Positions 18,455-27,298 of a DNA stretch of 64,000 nt are shown one piece after another. The stretch covers positions 124,001-188,000 of the forward strand of contig NZ_BMJP01000005.1 in NCBI RefSeq assembly GCF_014643515.1, given 5' to 3'. A program made the translations under genes and the position numbers. The stretch is from Sphingomonas prati (GTDB lineage Bacteria > Pseudomonadota > Alphaproteobacteria > Sphingomonadales > Sphingomonadaceae). Each line of letters opens with the position of its first letter. Positions within the stretch are counted from its first letter, which is position 1. The notes below the pieces were generated by a model. The model saw only the letters and a list, made by a program, of their open reading frames with translations, was not told the origin of the DNA and made no database searches.

Positions 18455-19861
18455 TCAGGCGCCCCCTTTGCCCACGCCGCTATTGCGCCGACCATAAGCG
18501 GCATACAACACCAGACCCGCGACGTTCCACATGACGAACCGCACCAGCGTCGAGGACGGCAAGCTGGCCAACAGGTACAGGCACCCCAGCACTGTGACCG
18601 TCCCGACCACATAGGCGGCGGGGCAACGGAACAGGCGGGGCAGCTGCGGCGCCGTGCGTCGCAGGACCATCAGGCAGATGCCGACCGAGATAAAAGCGAT
18701 CAACGTCCCGGCATTGGCCAGTTCGGCAATCTCGTCGAGCCGGAAGAAGCCGGCGACCGCCGCGATCGACAGACCGGTCAGTATCGTGATCAGCGTCGGC
18801 GATCCCGTCCGCCGGCTCACCTTCGCCAGCCCGCGGGGCAGCAGACCGTCGCGCGCCATGACGAAGAAGATCCGGCTCTGGCCGTACATCATCACCAGAA
18901 TGACCGATGGCAGCGCGATCACCGCGGCAAGCGCGATCAGCTGTGCCGCGAACGGCTGGTTCAGCTGCCGCAGGACAAGCGCGAGCGGTTCCGGCGAATT
19001 GGCCAGTTGCGTGAACGGCATGGCACCGATCGCAGTCACCGCGACCGCCATGTAGATCACGGTGCAGACCAGCATCGACCCGACGATCCCGATGGTCAGG
19101 TCGCGCTTCGGGTTCTTGGTCTCCTCTGCCGATGTCGCGACCGCGTCGAAGCCGTAAAAGGCGAAGAACACGATCGCGGCGGCCGCCATCACGCCGCGCT
19201 TGTGCCCGGCCACCTCGGTTGATCCGAAGCCGTAGGGCATGAACGGATGCAGGTTCGCGTTCTGGAACGCGGGCAGCGCGTAGGCGACGAAGATCGTCAG
19301 CGCGACGAGCTTGATCAGGACCAGCACGATGTTCAGCGTCGCGCTCTGCCGCGTGCCGAGGATCAGCATTCCCATGACGGCGAGCGAGACGAGCACAGCC
19401 GGCATGTTGACGATGCCGCCGCCATGGGGCCCGACCAGTAAGGCCTGCGGCAGGTGAACTCCCGCCGTCTCGATCCACCCCACCAGATATCCGGACCAGC
19501 CAACCGCCACCGTTGAGCAGGCCAGCGAATATTCCAGGATAAGGCTCCATCCGACGACCCAGGCGACGGTTTCCCCCAATGCGGTGTAGCTGAATGTATA
19601 GGCGCTGCCGGCCGCCGGAATCAGCGTCGCCAGTTCGGTATAGGCCAGCGCGGCGCACGCGCAGATGACGCCGCAGATCACGAAGGCCAGGATGACGCCC
19701 GGCCCCGCCCGCTCCGCCCCGACCCCGACCAGCGTATAGATCCCAGTGCCCACGATCGCCCCGACGCCGAGCGCGATCAGATGTGGCCAGCTCAGCGTCT
19801 TGGCGAGGCTATGTTCCTGGCCATGCGCCGACGATTCGAACGATTTGCGTGGTCCAAACAT
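18455..19861 (-). CDS. APC-superfamily amino acid permease
   Basis: This 468-residue inner-membrane protein has about 12 hydrophobic helices. The first helix carries the substrate-binding GVGAIVGTGIY motif of the amino acid/polyamine/organocation superfamily, and the sequence is closest in feel to the YfnA/CAT branch (cationic amino acid transporter-like). It lies 233 bases downstream of the hydroxyproline epimerase gene on the same strand. It could supply that pathway with free amino or imino acids, but specificity cannot be read from the sequence. Confidence 0.9.
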   Translation of the reverse strand: MFGPRKSFESSAHGQEHSLAKTLSWPHLIALGVGAIVGTGIYTLVGVGAERAGPGVILAFVICGVICACAALAYTELATLIPAAGSAYTFSYTALGETVAWVVGWSLILEYSLACSTVAVGWSGYLVGWIETAGVHLPQALLVGPHGGGIVNMPAVLVSLAVMGMLILGTRQSATLNIVLVLIKLVALTIFVAYALPAFQNANLHPFMPYGFGSTEVAGHKRGVMAAAAIVFFAFYGFDAVATSAEETKNPKRDLTIGIVGSMLVCTVIYMAVAVTAIGAMPFTQLANSPEPLALVLRQLNQPFAAQLIALAAVIALPSVILVMMYGQSRIFFVMARDGLLPRGLAKVSRRTGSPTLITILTGLSIAAVAGFFRLDEIAELANAGTLIAFISVGICLMVLRRTAPQLPRLFRCPAAYVVGTVTVLGCLYLLASLPSSTLVRFVMWNVAGLVLYAAYGRRNSGVGKGGA

Positions 19862-20094
19862 TGCCCATCCCCGAATATGGTTACGCGTCGCGCGCCGTCC
19901 CTAACTGGTGTTGCAGTTGGGTCGGCCTCGATTGGAAATGGCCGGCCAGCAGCGTCAGCATCCGCCCCTCATCGCGGAAGATCCTCGCGCCCAGCCGGCC
20001 GCAAAAGCGCGCCGTGACGATCTGCCCACGGACAACGTTGCCCATCGATGTGCGGCTCGGGAGGCGGGATTGCCGCGCCGATACCGAACGGGCT

Positions 20095-21093
20095 TCATGA
20101 AACCTGGAAACCTTCCCAGAAACGGTCTTCGCGATCGATCCAGATCGTGTTGAACCCGGTCGCGACGGCCGATCCCTCGATCGACGGAATGATCGCGGCG
20201 GTGTCGCCCAGGCTCGTCGCCGCCTCAACCCGCCCGACGAACCGGCTGCCGATGTAGCTTTCGTGGACGAAGCGGTCGCCAACCGCCAATCGGCCGCTGT
20301 CCGCCAAGTGCGCCAGCCGCGCGGAGGTGCCGGTGCCGCACGGGCTCCGGTCGATCGCCTTATCGCCGTAGAAGACCGCGTTGCGCCCGTCCGCGCCGTC
20401 GCTTCGCGGCACGTCGGCCCACAGCACGTGGCTGACGCCGCGGATCGTCGGGTCGACCGGGTGGACCGGCTCGAACACGGCGCGCACCGCCTCTCGAACC
20501 CGACCGCTCAGCGCGACGATCTCCGCCGCGCCGAGATCGTCGAGGCCGGTGTAACGCCCCTGCGGCTCGACGATCGCATAGTAGTTTCCGCCATAGGCCA
20601 CGTCGACAACGAGCGGTCCGATGCCGTCGATATCCACCTGGATACCCCGCGCGGCGACGTAGGCCGGCACGTTGGTGATCCGGACCGACGTGACCTTCGG
20701 GCCGTCGGTCTGGTACGTCACGTCAATCACGCCGGCCGGTACTTCGATCCGCAACCGTCCCGGCTCGGCCGGCTGGATCAGGCCGTGTTCCAGACCGAAC
20801 GTCACCATCCCGATCGTGCCGTGCCCGCACATCGGCAGGCATCCGCTCGTTTCGATGAACAGAATGCCGATATCGGTGTCGGCCCGCGTCGGCGGATACA
20901 GAAACCCGCCGGACATCATGTCGTGCCCGCGCGGTTCGAAGCAGAGTCCGGTGCGGATCCAGTCGAACCGCGCCATGAAGTCCTGCCGCCGTTCGGACAT
21001 CGATGCGCCCTTCAGCAACGGCGCACCGCCCGCAACCAGGCGGACCGGGTTACCGGCGGTGTGCCCGTCGATGCAGAAGAATGTGTGCCGCAT
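20095..21093 (-). CDS. 4-hydroxyproline 2-epimerase (proline racemase family)
   Basis: This 332-residue enzyme interconverts trans-4-hydroxy-L-proline and cis-4-hydroxy-D-proline in the cytosol. Both catalytic cysteines of true epimerases are present: Cys89 in MCGHGTIG and Cys252 in SPCGTGTSA. The second Cys distinguishes it from the trans-3-hydroxyproline dehydratases, which have Thr there. Its start overlaps the stop of the DHDPS-family gene by one base (TGATG). With its neighbours it completes most of the hydroxyproline breakdown route (epimerase, D-hydroxyproline oxidase, deaminase), equivalent to LhpA in Pseudomonas. Confidence 0.93.
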   Translation of the reverse strand: MRHTFFCIDGHTAGNPVRLVAGGAPLLKGASMSERRQDFMARFDWIRTGLCFEPRGHDMMSGGFLYPPTRADTDIGILFIETSGCLPMCGHGTIGMVTFGLEHGLIQPAEPGRLRIEVPAGVIDVTYQTDGPKVTSVRITNVPAYVAARGIQVDIDGIGPLVVDVAYGGNYYAIVEPQGRYTGLDDLGAAEIVALSGRVREAVRAVFEPVHPVDPTIRGVSHVLWADVPRSDGADGRNAVFYGDKAIDRSPCGTGTSARLAHLADSGRLAVGDRFVHESYIGSRFVGRVEAATSLGDTAAIIPSIEGSAVATGFNTIWIDREDRFWEGFQVS

Positions 21094-22019
21094 CAGGCGG
21101 GGGCAAACGCCGGCTCGGCGGGCGAAAGCGTCGGCCGTGTCGCCGCCGCCTGCTCGACCATCGCGATCACCTCGGCCCGGCGCGCACCGACCAGCGGGTA
21201 ACGCGGCGGCAGGACGCGCTCGGACCCGCGACCCATCACCTGCTCGGCCAGCTTGATCGACTGAACCAGGTCATGCTCGGCATCCAGGTGGAGCAGCGGC
21301 ATGAACCAGCGATAGATCTCCATCGCCTTGGCATGATCGCCGCGCTGGAACGCGTTGACCAGTTCGACGGATTCCCGCGGAAACGCGTTGGTCAGGCCGG
21401 AAACCCAGCCCTGCGCGCCGAGGAACAGCCCCTCCAGCGCGACGTCGTCGAGCCCGGCGAACAGCACGTAGCGATCGCCGAACGCATTCTTCACGTCGGA
21501 GAAACGGCGCGTGTCGGGCGCCGACTCCTTGACCGCGACGATGTTGGCAACGTCGATCAGCGCGGCCAGCACCTCGTTGTCGATCAGCGTGCGATAGGCG
21601 GGCGGGTTGTTGTACAGCATGATGGGCAGGCCGACCTGTTCGGCTACGCCCCTGAAATGCAGCACCAGTTCGGCCGGCTTCGGCACATAGACCATCGGCG
21701 GCAACAGCATCAGGCCGTCGGCCCCGACCTTTTCCGCCGTCTGGGCATAACGGACCGCGCGGCGCGTATCATATTCCGAAACGCCGGTGATTACGGGTAC
21801 GCGGCCATGCACCGCCTCGACGATCGCGGTCAGTATCTCGACCTTCTCGTCATAGTCGAAGGAGTTGTTCTCGCCCACCGTGCCGAGTGCGATGACACCC
21901 GTCACGCCGTCGCGGATCAAATCGGCGACGACACGTTGCGTGTCGCCCAGATCGACGGTCATGTCCTCACGGATCTGCGTGGTGACGGCCGGAAAAACGC
22001 CTTTCCATTCGACTGACAT
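21093..22019 (-). CDS. DHDPS-family deaminase, probable pyrroline-4-hydroxy-2-carboxylate deaminase
   Basis: This 308-residue TIM-barrel protein belongs to the dihydrodipicolinate synthase/N-acetylneuraminate lyase family, with Schiff-base Lys164 (AVKES) and Tyr136 (LYNNP). Beside a hydroxyproline epimerase and a D-amino-acid flavoprotein, the likely reaction is deamination of 1-pyrroline-4-hydroxy-2-carboxylate to alpha-ketoglutarate semialdehyde (LhpC role). The start at 22019 is chosen over the longer ORF, because the extension runs through the divergent promoter. It heads the short operon that ends with the epimerase. Confidence 0.88.
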   Translation of the reverse strand: MSVEWKGVFPAVTTQIREDMTVDLGDTQRVVADLIRDGVTGVIALGTVGENNSFDYDEKVEILTAIVEAVHGRVPVITGVSEYDTRRAVRYAQTAEKVGADGLMLLPPMVYVPKPAELVLHFRGVAEQVGLPIMLYNNPPAYRTLIDNEVLAALIDVANIVAVKESAPDTRRFSDVKNAFGDRYVLFAGLDDVALEGLFLGAQGWVSGLTNAFPRESVELVNAFQRGDHAKAMEIYRWFMPLLHLDAEHDLVQSIKLAEQVMGRGSERVLPPRYPLVGARRAEVIAMVEQAAATRPTLSPAEPAFAPA

Positions 22020-22045
22020 TCGGTATCGACCTTCCTGTTTCTCAA

Positions 22046-22069
22046 TATATATACTGTATACGAAAATCG
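22046..22069. promoter_or_regulatory. candidate operator A in the divergent control region
   Basis: The 76-base gap between the divergent deaminase and flavoprotein genes contains TATACTGTATACGAAAATCG (22050-22069). It includes a perfect TATAC-T-GTATA palindrome and a GTATACGA core. Related elements occur upstream of the GH127/DUF5695 pair and of the TonB receptor. A regulator binding here could control both directions. The regulator itself is not encoded in the locus. Confidence 0.55.
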
Positions 22070-22095
22070 CAGATACGGTGCAACAGGAGAATGAC

Positions 22096-23331
22096 GTGGG
22101 CGGGATCGGGATCGTGGGGGGCGGCATCGTCGGTCTCAGCTGCGCGCTCGCCATGCTCGATCGGGGGCGTGACGTTACACTGTTCGAACGCGCGGCCGAT
22201 TACAACGCCGCATCCTGGGGAAATGCCGGCCATATTGCGGTCGAGCAGGTAGCGCCGCTCGCCTCCCCCGCCGCGTTACGGTCCGCGCCGTCGCGGCTGT
22301 TCGGCATCGGCGGTGCGCTGGCGCTACCGCCATCGATGATCGGGCGCTGGCTGCCATTCGTCCTGCGCCTGGCCGGTGCGTCGACGCCCGGCCGCTTTGC
22401 CGCCGGAACAACCGCGCTCACGCCGCTGCTGGCTGGCGCCATGCCGGCCTGGCGCGATCTGGCGGCGGCGATCGGCATGCCGGACCTGCTGCGGGAGGAT
22501 GGCCACATCGTCATCTGGGACACGCCGGCGACCGCCCGGCGCGGCCGCGAACGCTGGTCGCGAACCGCGATCGGCACGGCCCGGATCATCGACGCCGAAC
22601 CGGGCATGCTGCAACGACTGGGCACCCTAACCGAACATGTCGGCGGCGCGATCCGCTTCACGGGCAGCGGACAGATTGCGGACCTCCGCCGGCTCGCCAT
22701 AACGCTGGAGGCCGCCGTCGTGGCGCGGGGCGGCCGGATCGTCCGGCAGGATGTCCGGCTGATCGAGACCGCGGGACGGATCGCCGTCGCCGGGCATGAC
22801 ATCGATCAGGTGCTGGTGGCCGCAGGCGTGCGGTCGCGCGCGCTGCTCGAACCGCTCGGCTACCGCGTGCCGATGATCGCCGAGCGCGGCTATCATGTCC
22901 GTGCGCGTGCCGATCGCTGGCCGGCAGACCTGCCGCCCGTCGTGTTCGAGGATCGATCGATGATCGTCTCGCGTTATGCCGACTGCGTTCAGGCGGCGAG
23001 CTTCGTCGAACTCGGCGACCCCGACGCCCCGCCCGATCCACGCAAGTGGGAACGGCTGGAACATCATATCCGCACGCTCGGCCTGCCGATCGCGGGCCCT
23101 TATGATCGCTGGATGGGCGCGCGTCCGACCCTGCCCGACTATCTCCCGGCCATCGGCCGCTCCGCCCGACACGCCAACCTGATCTACGCGTTCGGGCACC
23201 AGCATCTCGGCCTGACGCTGGCGCCGGTGACCGCGCAACTGGTCGCCGCGCTGATGCTAGGGCAAACTCCTTCAATCCCGCTCGATCCGTTCGACCTGCA
23301 TCGGTTCGGCAACACAGGACGTCACCCATGA
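22096..23331 (+). CDS. FAD-dependent D-amino acid dehydrogenase, probable D-hydroxyproline oxidase
   Basis: This 411-residue flavoprotein of the DadA/glycine-oxidase type has the dinucleotide-binding motif IVGGGIVGLS at the N-terminus and a C-terminal FGHQHLGLTLAP segment typical of the family. It would oxidise cis-4-hydroxy-D-proline to 1-pyrroline-4-hydroxy-2-carboxylate, passing electrons to the membrane or to oxygen. The GTG at 22096 is preferred because AGGAG lies 6 bases upstream. The ORF extending to 21865 would read through the neighbouring divergent gene. It overlaps the M24 peptidase gene by 4 bases (ATGA). Confidence 0.87.
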   Translation: MGGIGIVGGGIVGLSCALAMLDRGRDVTLFERAADYNAASWGNAGHIAVEQVAPLASPAALRSAPSRLFGIGGALALPPSMIGRWLPFVLRLAGASTPGRFAAGTTALTPLLAGAMPAWRDLAAAIGMPDLLREDGHIVIWDTPATARRGRERWSRTAIGTARIIDAEPGMLQRLGTLTEHVGGAIRFTGSGQIADLRRLAITLEAAVVARGGRIVRQDVRLIETAGRIAVAGHDIDQVLVAAGVRSRALLEPLGYRVPMIAERGYHVRARADRWPADLPPVVFEDRSMIVSRYADCVQAASFVELGDPDAPPDPRKWERLEHHIRTLGLPIAGPYDRWMGARPTLPDYLPAIGRSARHANLIYAFGHQHLGLTLAPVTAQLVAALMLGQTPSIPLDPFDLHRFGNTGRHP

Positions 23332-24503
23332 CCATCGGCGGATCCACTGTCGCGCGCGAACTGGTGAGCCTTCACGCCTGGCCAACGCCCGCACCGCGCA
23401 TCGCCGCGGCCGAACGCACTGCACGCCTCACCAAGGCCCGCGCGCTGACGGAGGCGGCAGGCGCAACGGCGATCCTGATCGGCGCGGGGCCGAGCCTGCG
23501 CTATTTCACCGGCCTCCCCTGGCACGCGACCGAGCGGCTGGTCGCGCTGCTGCTCCCGGTAACCGGTCAGCCGATCCTGATTTGCCCACGCTTCGAACAA
23601 GGTTCGCTGGAGGCCGGACTCGAAATCGACGCGGACCTCCGCCTCTGGGAGGAGGACGAAAGCCCATACGCCTTGGTCGCCGATGCGGTCGCGGGCCGGT
23701 TGCTGTTCGATCCGCAACTCCCCTACGGCATGGCGTCCGCGCTTGCCGCCACCGGCCTCGCGCTTGGCGATGGCGGCTCGGTCGTCGACACCTGTCGCAT
23801 GATCAAGAGCCCGGCCGAACTCGCGTTGCTGACGCAGGCCAAGGCGATGACGCTCGAAGTCCAGCGCCGCGCCGCCCGCATCCTCCACCCCGGCATCGCC
23901 GCCAGCACCGTCATCCGCTTCATCGACGAGGCGCACCGCGCGATCGGCGCGTCAGGCTCGTACTTCTGCGCGGTCCAGTTCGGTCGCGCGACCGCATTCC
24001 CGCACGGTCTGCCCGGCGATCAGCGGCTGGAGGAGGACCAGCTTGTGCTGATCGACACCGGCTGCCAGGTCGAGGGCTATCATTCCGACATCACCCGCAC
24101 CTACGCGTTCGGCAATGTCGGCGACGAGGCACGCGCGATCTGGGATGTCGAACATGCCGCGCAGGCTGCGGCCTTCGCGGCGGTCCGGCCCGGCGTCCCG
24201 TGCGAAGCGGTCGATGCCGCCGCCCGCGCGGTGCTGGAGAAAGCCGGCCTCGGTCCCGACTACCGCCTCCCCGGCCTGCCGCACCGCACCGGCCACGGCA
24301 TCGGCCTGTCGATCCACGAGCCCGCCTATCTCGTCCGCGGTGACCGGACGCCGCTTGCCCCCGGCATGTGCTTCTCGAACGAACCGATGATCGTCGTGCC
24401 CGACCGCTTCGGTATCCGGCTGGAGGATCATTTCCACGTCACCGAAACCGGTGCCGCCTGGTTTACCGAGCCGCAGCTGTCGATCGACCGCCCGTTCGAC
24501 TAG
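23328..24503 (+). CDS. M24-family Xaa-Pro aminopeptidase/prolidase
   Basis: This 391-residue pita-bread metallopeptidase has all five metal ligands: Asp243, Asp254, His323, Glu352 and Glu366. The N-terminal creatinase-like domain occupies about residues 30-160. The family releases N-terminal residues before proline or splits Xaa-Pro dipeptides. It is translationally coupled to the D-hydroxyproline oxidase gene, so it probably feeds hydroxyproline from peptides into that pathway. It has no signal peptide and is expected to be cytosolic. Confidence 0.9.
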   Translation: MTIGGSTVARELVSLHAWPTPAPRIAAAERTARLTKARALTEAAGATAILIGAGPSLRYFTGLPWHATERLVALLLPVTGQPILICPRFEQGSLEAGLEIDADLRLWEEDESPYALVADAVAGRLLFDPQLPYGMASALAATGLALGDGGSVVDTCRMIKSPAELALLTQAKAMTLEVQRRAARILHPGIAASTVIRFIDEAHRAIGASGSYFCAVQFGRATAFPHGLPGDQRLEEDQLVLIDTGCQVEGYHSDITRTYAFGNVGDEARAIWDVEHAAQAAAFAAVRPGVPCEAVDAAARAVLEKAGLGPDYRLPGLPHRTGHGIGLSIHEPAYLVRGDRTPLAPGMCFSNEPMIVVPDRFGIRLEDHFHVTETGAAWFTEPQLSIDRPFD

Positions 24504-24512
24504 CGGCCAATC

Positions 24513-26279
24513 TCACTCCTCGTCGGGATAAGGCCCCTTGCCGCCCGCCGCGATCAACGCATCGGTCCGCGCCTGGATCATCGGCACCGGCACCGATCCC
24601 ATCTCCAGCATCGCGTCGTGGAAGGCGCGGATGTTGAACTTCGCCCCCAGCGCGTCCTGCGCCTTCTTGCGCGCCGCCTGGAACGCCATCTGCCCCATAT
24701 AATAGGACAGTGCCTGACCCGGCCACGCGATGTAGCGATCGACCTCGGTCTCGATCTCATGATCCGACAGCGCGGTGTTGTCGTGCAGATAGTCCTGCGC
24801 CTGCTTCCGGCTCCACCCCTTGGCATGGATCCCGGTATCGACCACCAACCGCGCCGCGCGCCACGCCTGGTAACTCAGCATCCCGAACAGGTCGTACGGC
24901 GTCTCGTACATCCCCATGTCCTCGCCCAGAGTCTCGCAATACAGCGCCCAGCCCTCGCCATAGACCGACAGATAGGTGTCGCGCCGGAACGCCGGCAGCG
25001 TCTTGTTCTCGGCAGCCAGCGGCATCTGGAACGCGTGGCCCGGTGCGCTTTCGTGCAACGTCAGCGCGACCTGCGAGTAAAACGGCCGCGACGGCAGCGC
25101 ATAGGTGTTGACCAGGTAAATCCCCGGCCCGCCGCGCCCCCCGGTGTAGAACGGCGCGATATCGGCCGGCACCGGCTTGATCGCGAACCGGCTGCGCGGC
25201 AGGTGGCCGAACCACTGCGATGCCTTGCCGTCGAACGTCTTGGCGATCCACGCCGCGCGGTACAGCAGCTCGTTCGGCGTCTTGGGGTAGAATATCGGAT
25301 CGGTGCGCAGGTGGTTGAAGAACGCCTGCAGATCGCCCTGAAACTTCACGCTCCGCATCACGCCGTCCATCCGCGAGCGGATCTTGGCGACCTCGGCAAG
25401 CCCCAGCGCGTGGACCTGGTCCGGCGTCAGGTCCTCCGTCGTATATTCATGGATCTTCGACTGATAATAGGCCTTCCCGTCGGGCAGGTCGTACGCGGCC
25501 AGCGTCTGGCGCGCATGCGGGATATAGTCGGTGCGCAGGAACGCGAGCAGCGCCGTATAGGCCGGGACGACAGCCTGCGTGATCGCCGCCATTCCCTCCG
25601 CCCTGAGCGCCGCCTGATCCGCCGCGGAGATGATCGATGGGAACGTCTTGAACGGTTCGTAGAACGGCGAGTCCTGCGGCGTCTTCGCCTCGGCCACCTG
25701 CGCGACGCCCGTATCGCGCCCGGTCAACGTCACGCGCGCCGGCGTGAAGCCCCGCGCCAGCCCGGCGCGCATGTTCCCGGTCTGCTGCGCGAAGTAACGC
25801 GGGATCTGGCGCATCACGGCGATATAGTCGCGATACTCCTTCACCGACGCGAAGTGTCCGCGCGCGCCCTCCGCCACGTCGCCCCAGAAACTCGTGTCCG
25901 CGGTCAGCGGCTTTTCATAGTCGCGGTAACGTTGCTCGGCGAGCAGTGCATCGATCTGCTGCGCATAGACCGCATAGTTGACGCGGTTCGCAGGCGAGAG
26001 GTTGGCCGGCGCGATCGCCGCCAGTTGCCGCGAAACATCCGTCCAGCGCGCAAGCCGCTCCGCCTGCGCCGCCGGCCCGACATCGGGCAGCTGCGGCGGC
26101 GCGTTCGGCGTGTCCTCGCCCTGCGCCATCTGGCGTTGTCGCCACGTATATTCCGCGGTGTAGAGCGCCTCGAACCGCGCATCGGCGGACGTCGCCGCCG
26201 CCGCTCGTGGCGGTGCAGCCGCCACCGCACCGACCGCGGTCGAACCCAGCGCCAGCGACAGGATCAGGGCCTTCATCAT
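24513..26279 (-). CDS. DUF885 family metallopeptidase-like secreted protein
   Basis: This 588-residue protein starts with a signal peptide (MMKALILSLALGS, then an Ala-rich stretch). The helical body carries HESAPGH (His409, Glu410, His415) and a downstream YGEGWALYCE, which together look like a zinc-metallopeptidase site of the HExxxGH kind seen in DUF885 proteins. The substrate is not known. It is the third gene of a tightly overlapping unit (GH127, Ldh, DUF885), which suggests a role in taking apart glycopeptides in the periplasm. The second of the two adjacent ATGs (26276) is an equally good start. Confidence 0.88.
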   Translation of the reverse strand: MMKALILSLALGSTAVGAVAAAPPRAAAATSADARFEALYTAEYTWRQRQMAQGEDTPNAPPQLPDVGPAAQAERLARWTDVSRQLAAIAPANLSPANRVNYAVYAQQIDALLAEQRYRDYEKPLTADTSFWGDVAEGARGHFASVKEYRDYIAVMRQIPRYFAQQTGNMRAGLARGFTPARVTLTGRDTGVAQVAEAKTPQDSPFYEPFKTFPSIISAADQAALRAEGMAAITQAVVPAYTALLAFLRTDYIPHARQTLAAYDLPDGKAYYQSKIHEYTTEDLTPDQVHALGLAEVAKIRSRMDGVMRSVKFQGDLQAFFNHLRTDPIFYPKTPNELLYRAAWIAKTFDGKASQWFGHLPRSRFAIKPVPADIAPFYTGGRGGPGIYLVNTYALPSRPFYSQVALTLHESAPGHAFQMPLAAENKTLPAFRRDTYLSVYGEGWALYCETLGEDMGMYETPYDLFGMLSYQAWRAARLVVDTGIHAKGWSRKQAQDYLHDNTALSDHEIETEVDRYIAWPGQALSYYMGQMAFQAARKKAQDALGAKFNIRAFHDAMLEMGSVPVPMIQARTDALIAAGGKGPYPDEE

Positions 26280-27298
26280 ACTTCTCCCGGTATCAGCGCC
26301 AGAATCTCGCGGTGCAGCGCGCCCGGTACGACGACGCCCTCGGCCAGACTCCGCTCCCGCGCCGCATAGCGCCGCTGCGACGGCAGCCGCGCGCCCTGCG
26401 CCTCGATCGCCGCGAACATCACCTCCGCGCGCGCCAGATGCTCGGCCGCCGCATCGCCCAGAAACCCGGCGGGATCGATCGCGATGATCAGCTCACCGCC
26501 GATCGGCGATCCGCCACGACCCGCATCGGCGTCGATCGACTCCCGGCTGGTCATGTCGCCGATCAACGGCCCGGCGAGCAACTCGACCATCGCCGCCAGC
26601 GCGGAGCCCTTGTGCCCACCGAACGTCCGCATCGCGCCGTCCAGCACCGCCGCCGCATCGGTCGTCGGTTGCCCTCCGGCGTCATAGCCCCAGTCGTCCG
26701 GCACCGGCTTACCCGCCCGCCGGTGCAGCTCGATCTCACCGCGCGCCACCGCACTCGTCGCGAAGTCGAACACGAACGGATGACCGCCCGGCCGCGGCCA
26801 GCCGAACGCGATCGGGTTGGTGCCGAACACAGGCTGCATGCCCCCGGCCGGCGCGACCCAGGCATGGCTCGGCGTCACCGCGATTGCGACCAGCCCGTCC
26901 TCCGCCAGCGCCTCCACCTCCGGCCACAACGCCGCGAAATGGACCACATTGTTCAACGCCAGCGCGGCGATCCCGTAGGCCCGCGCCTTCTCCGCCAGCA
27001 GCGGCCGGCCCCGTTCGAACGCCAGCTGCGCAAACCCGCCGCCGCCATCGACGCGGACCAGCGCCCGGGCCGGCTCGCTCACCACCGGCACGGCATCGGG
27101 AGCGACGACCCCCTTGGCGACGCTGTTCGCCGCAACGAGCAGCCGGTAGACGCCGTGGCTGCGGCACCCGTCGCGCTCACCCGCGACCATCGTCTCGGCC
27201 ACCGCATCGGCATGGGCGGCCGACAATCCCGCCGCGCGCAGTACGGCCCGCGCCAACACGCGCACGTCATCGAGCGTCATCCGTACGTCGTCGCTCAC
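26276..27298 (-). CDS. Ldh-family oxidoreductase, possible pyrroline-2-carboxylate reductase
   Basis: This 340-residue protein belongs to the malate/L-lactate dehydrogenase (Ldh/DpkA) family, shown by the CRSHGVYRL stretch near residue 45-53, FGTNPIAFGWP in the middle, and FGGHKGSALA later. Members include delta-1-pyrroline-2-carboxylate and delta-1-piperideine-2-carboxylate reductases. In hydroxyproline loci these convert the product of trans-3-hydroxyproline dehydration to L-proline. The start is a GTG at 27298 that overlaps the GH127 stop (GTGA), and the gene ends inside the DUF885 start. Lactate or ureidoglycolate activity cannot be excluded. Confidence 0.82.
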   Translation of the reverse strand: MSDDVRMTLDDVRVLARAVLRAAGLSAAHADAVAETMVAGERDGCRSHGVYRLLVAANSVAKGVVAPDAVPVVSEPARALVRVDGGGGFAQLAFERGRPLLAEKARAYGIAALALNNVVHFAALWPEVEALAEDGLVAIAVTPSHAWVAPAGGMQPVFGTNPIAFGWPRPGGHPFVFDFATSAVARGEIELHRRAGKPVPDDWGYDAGGQPTTDAAAVLDGAMRTFGGHKGSALAAMVELLAGPLIGDMTSRESIDADAGRGGSPIGGELIIAIDPAGFLGDAAAEHLARAEVMFAAIEAQGARLPSQRRYAARERSLAEGVVVPGALHREILALIPGEV

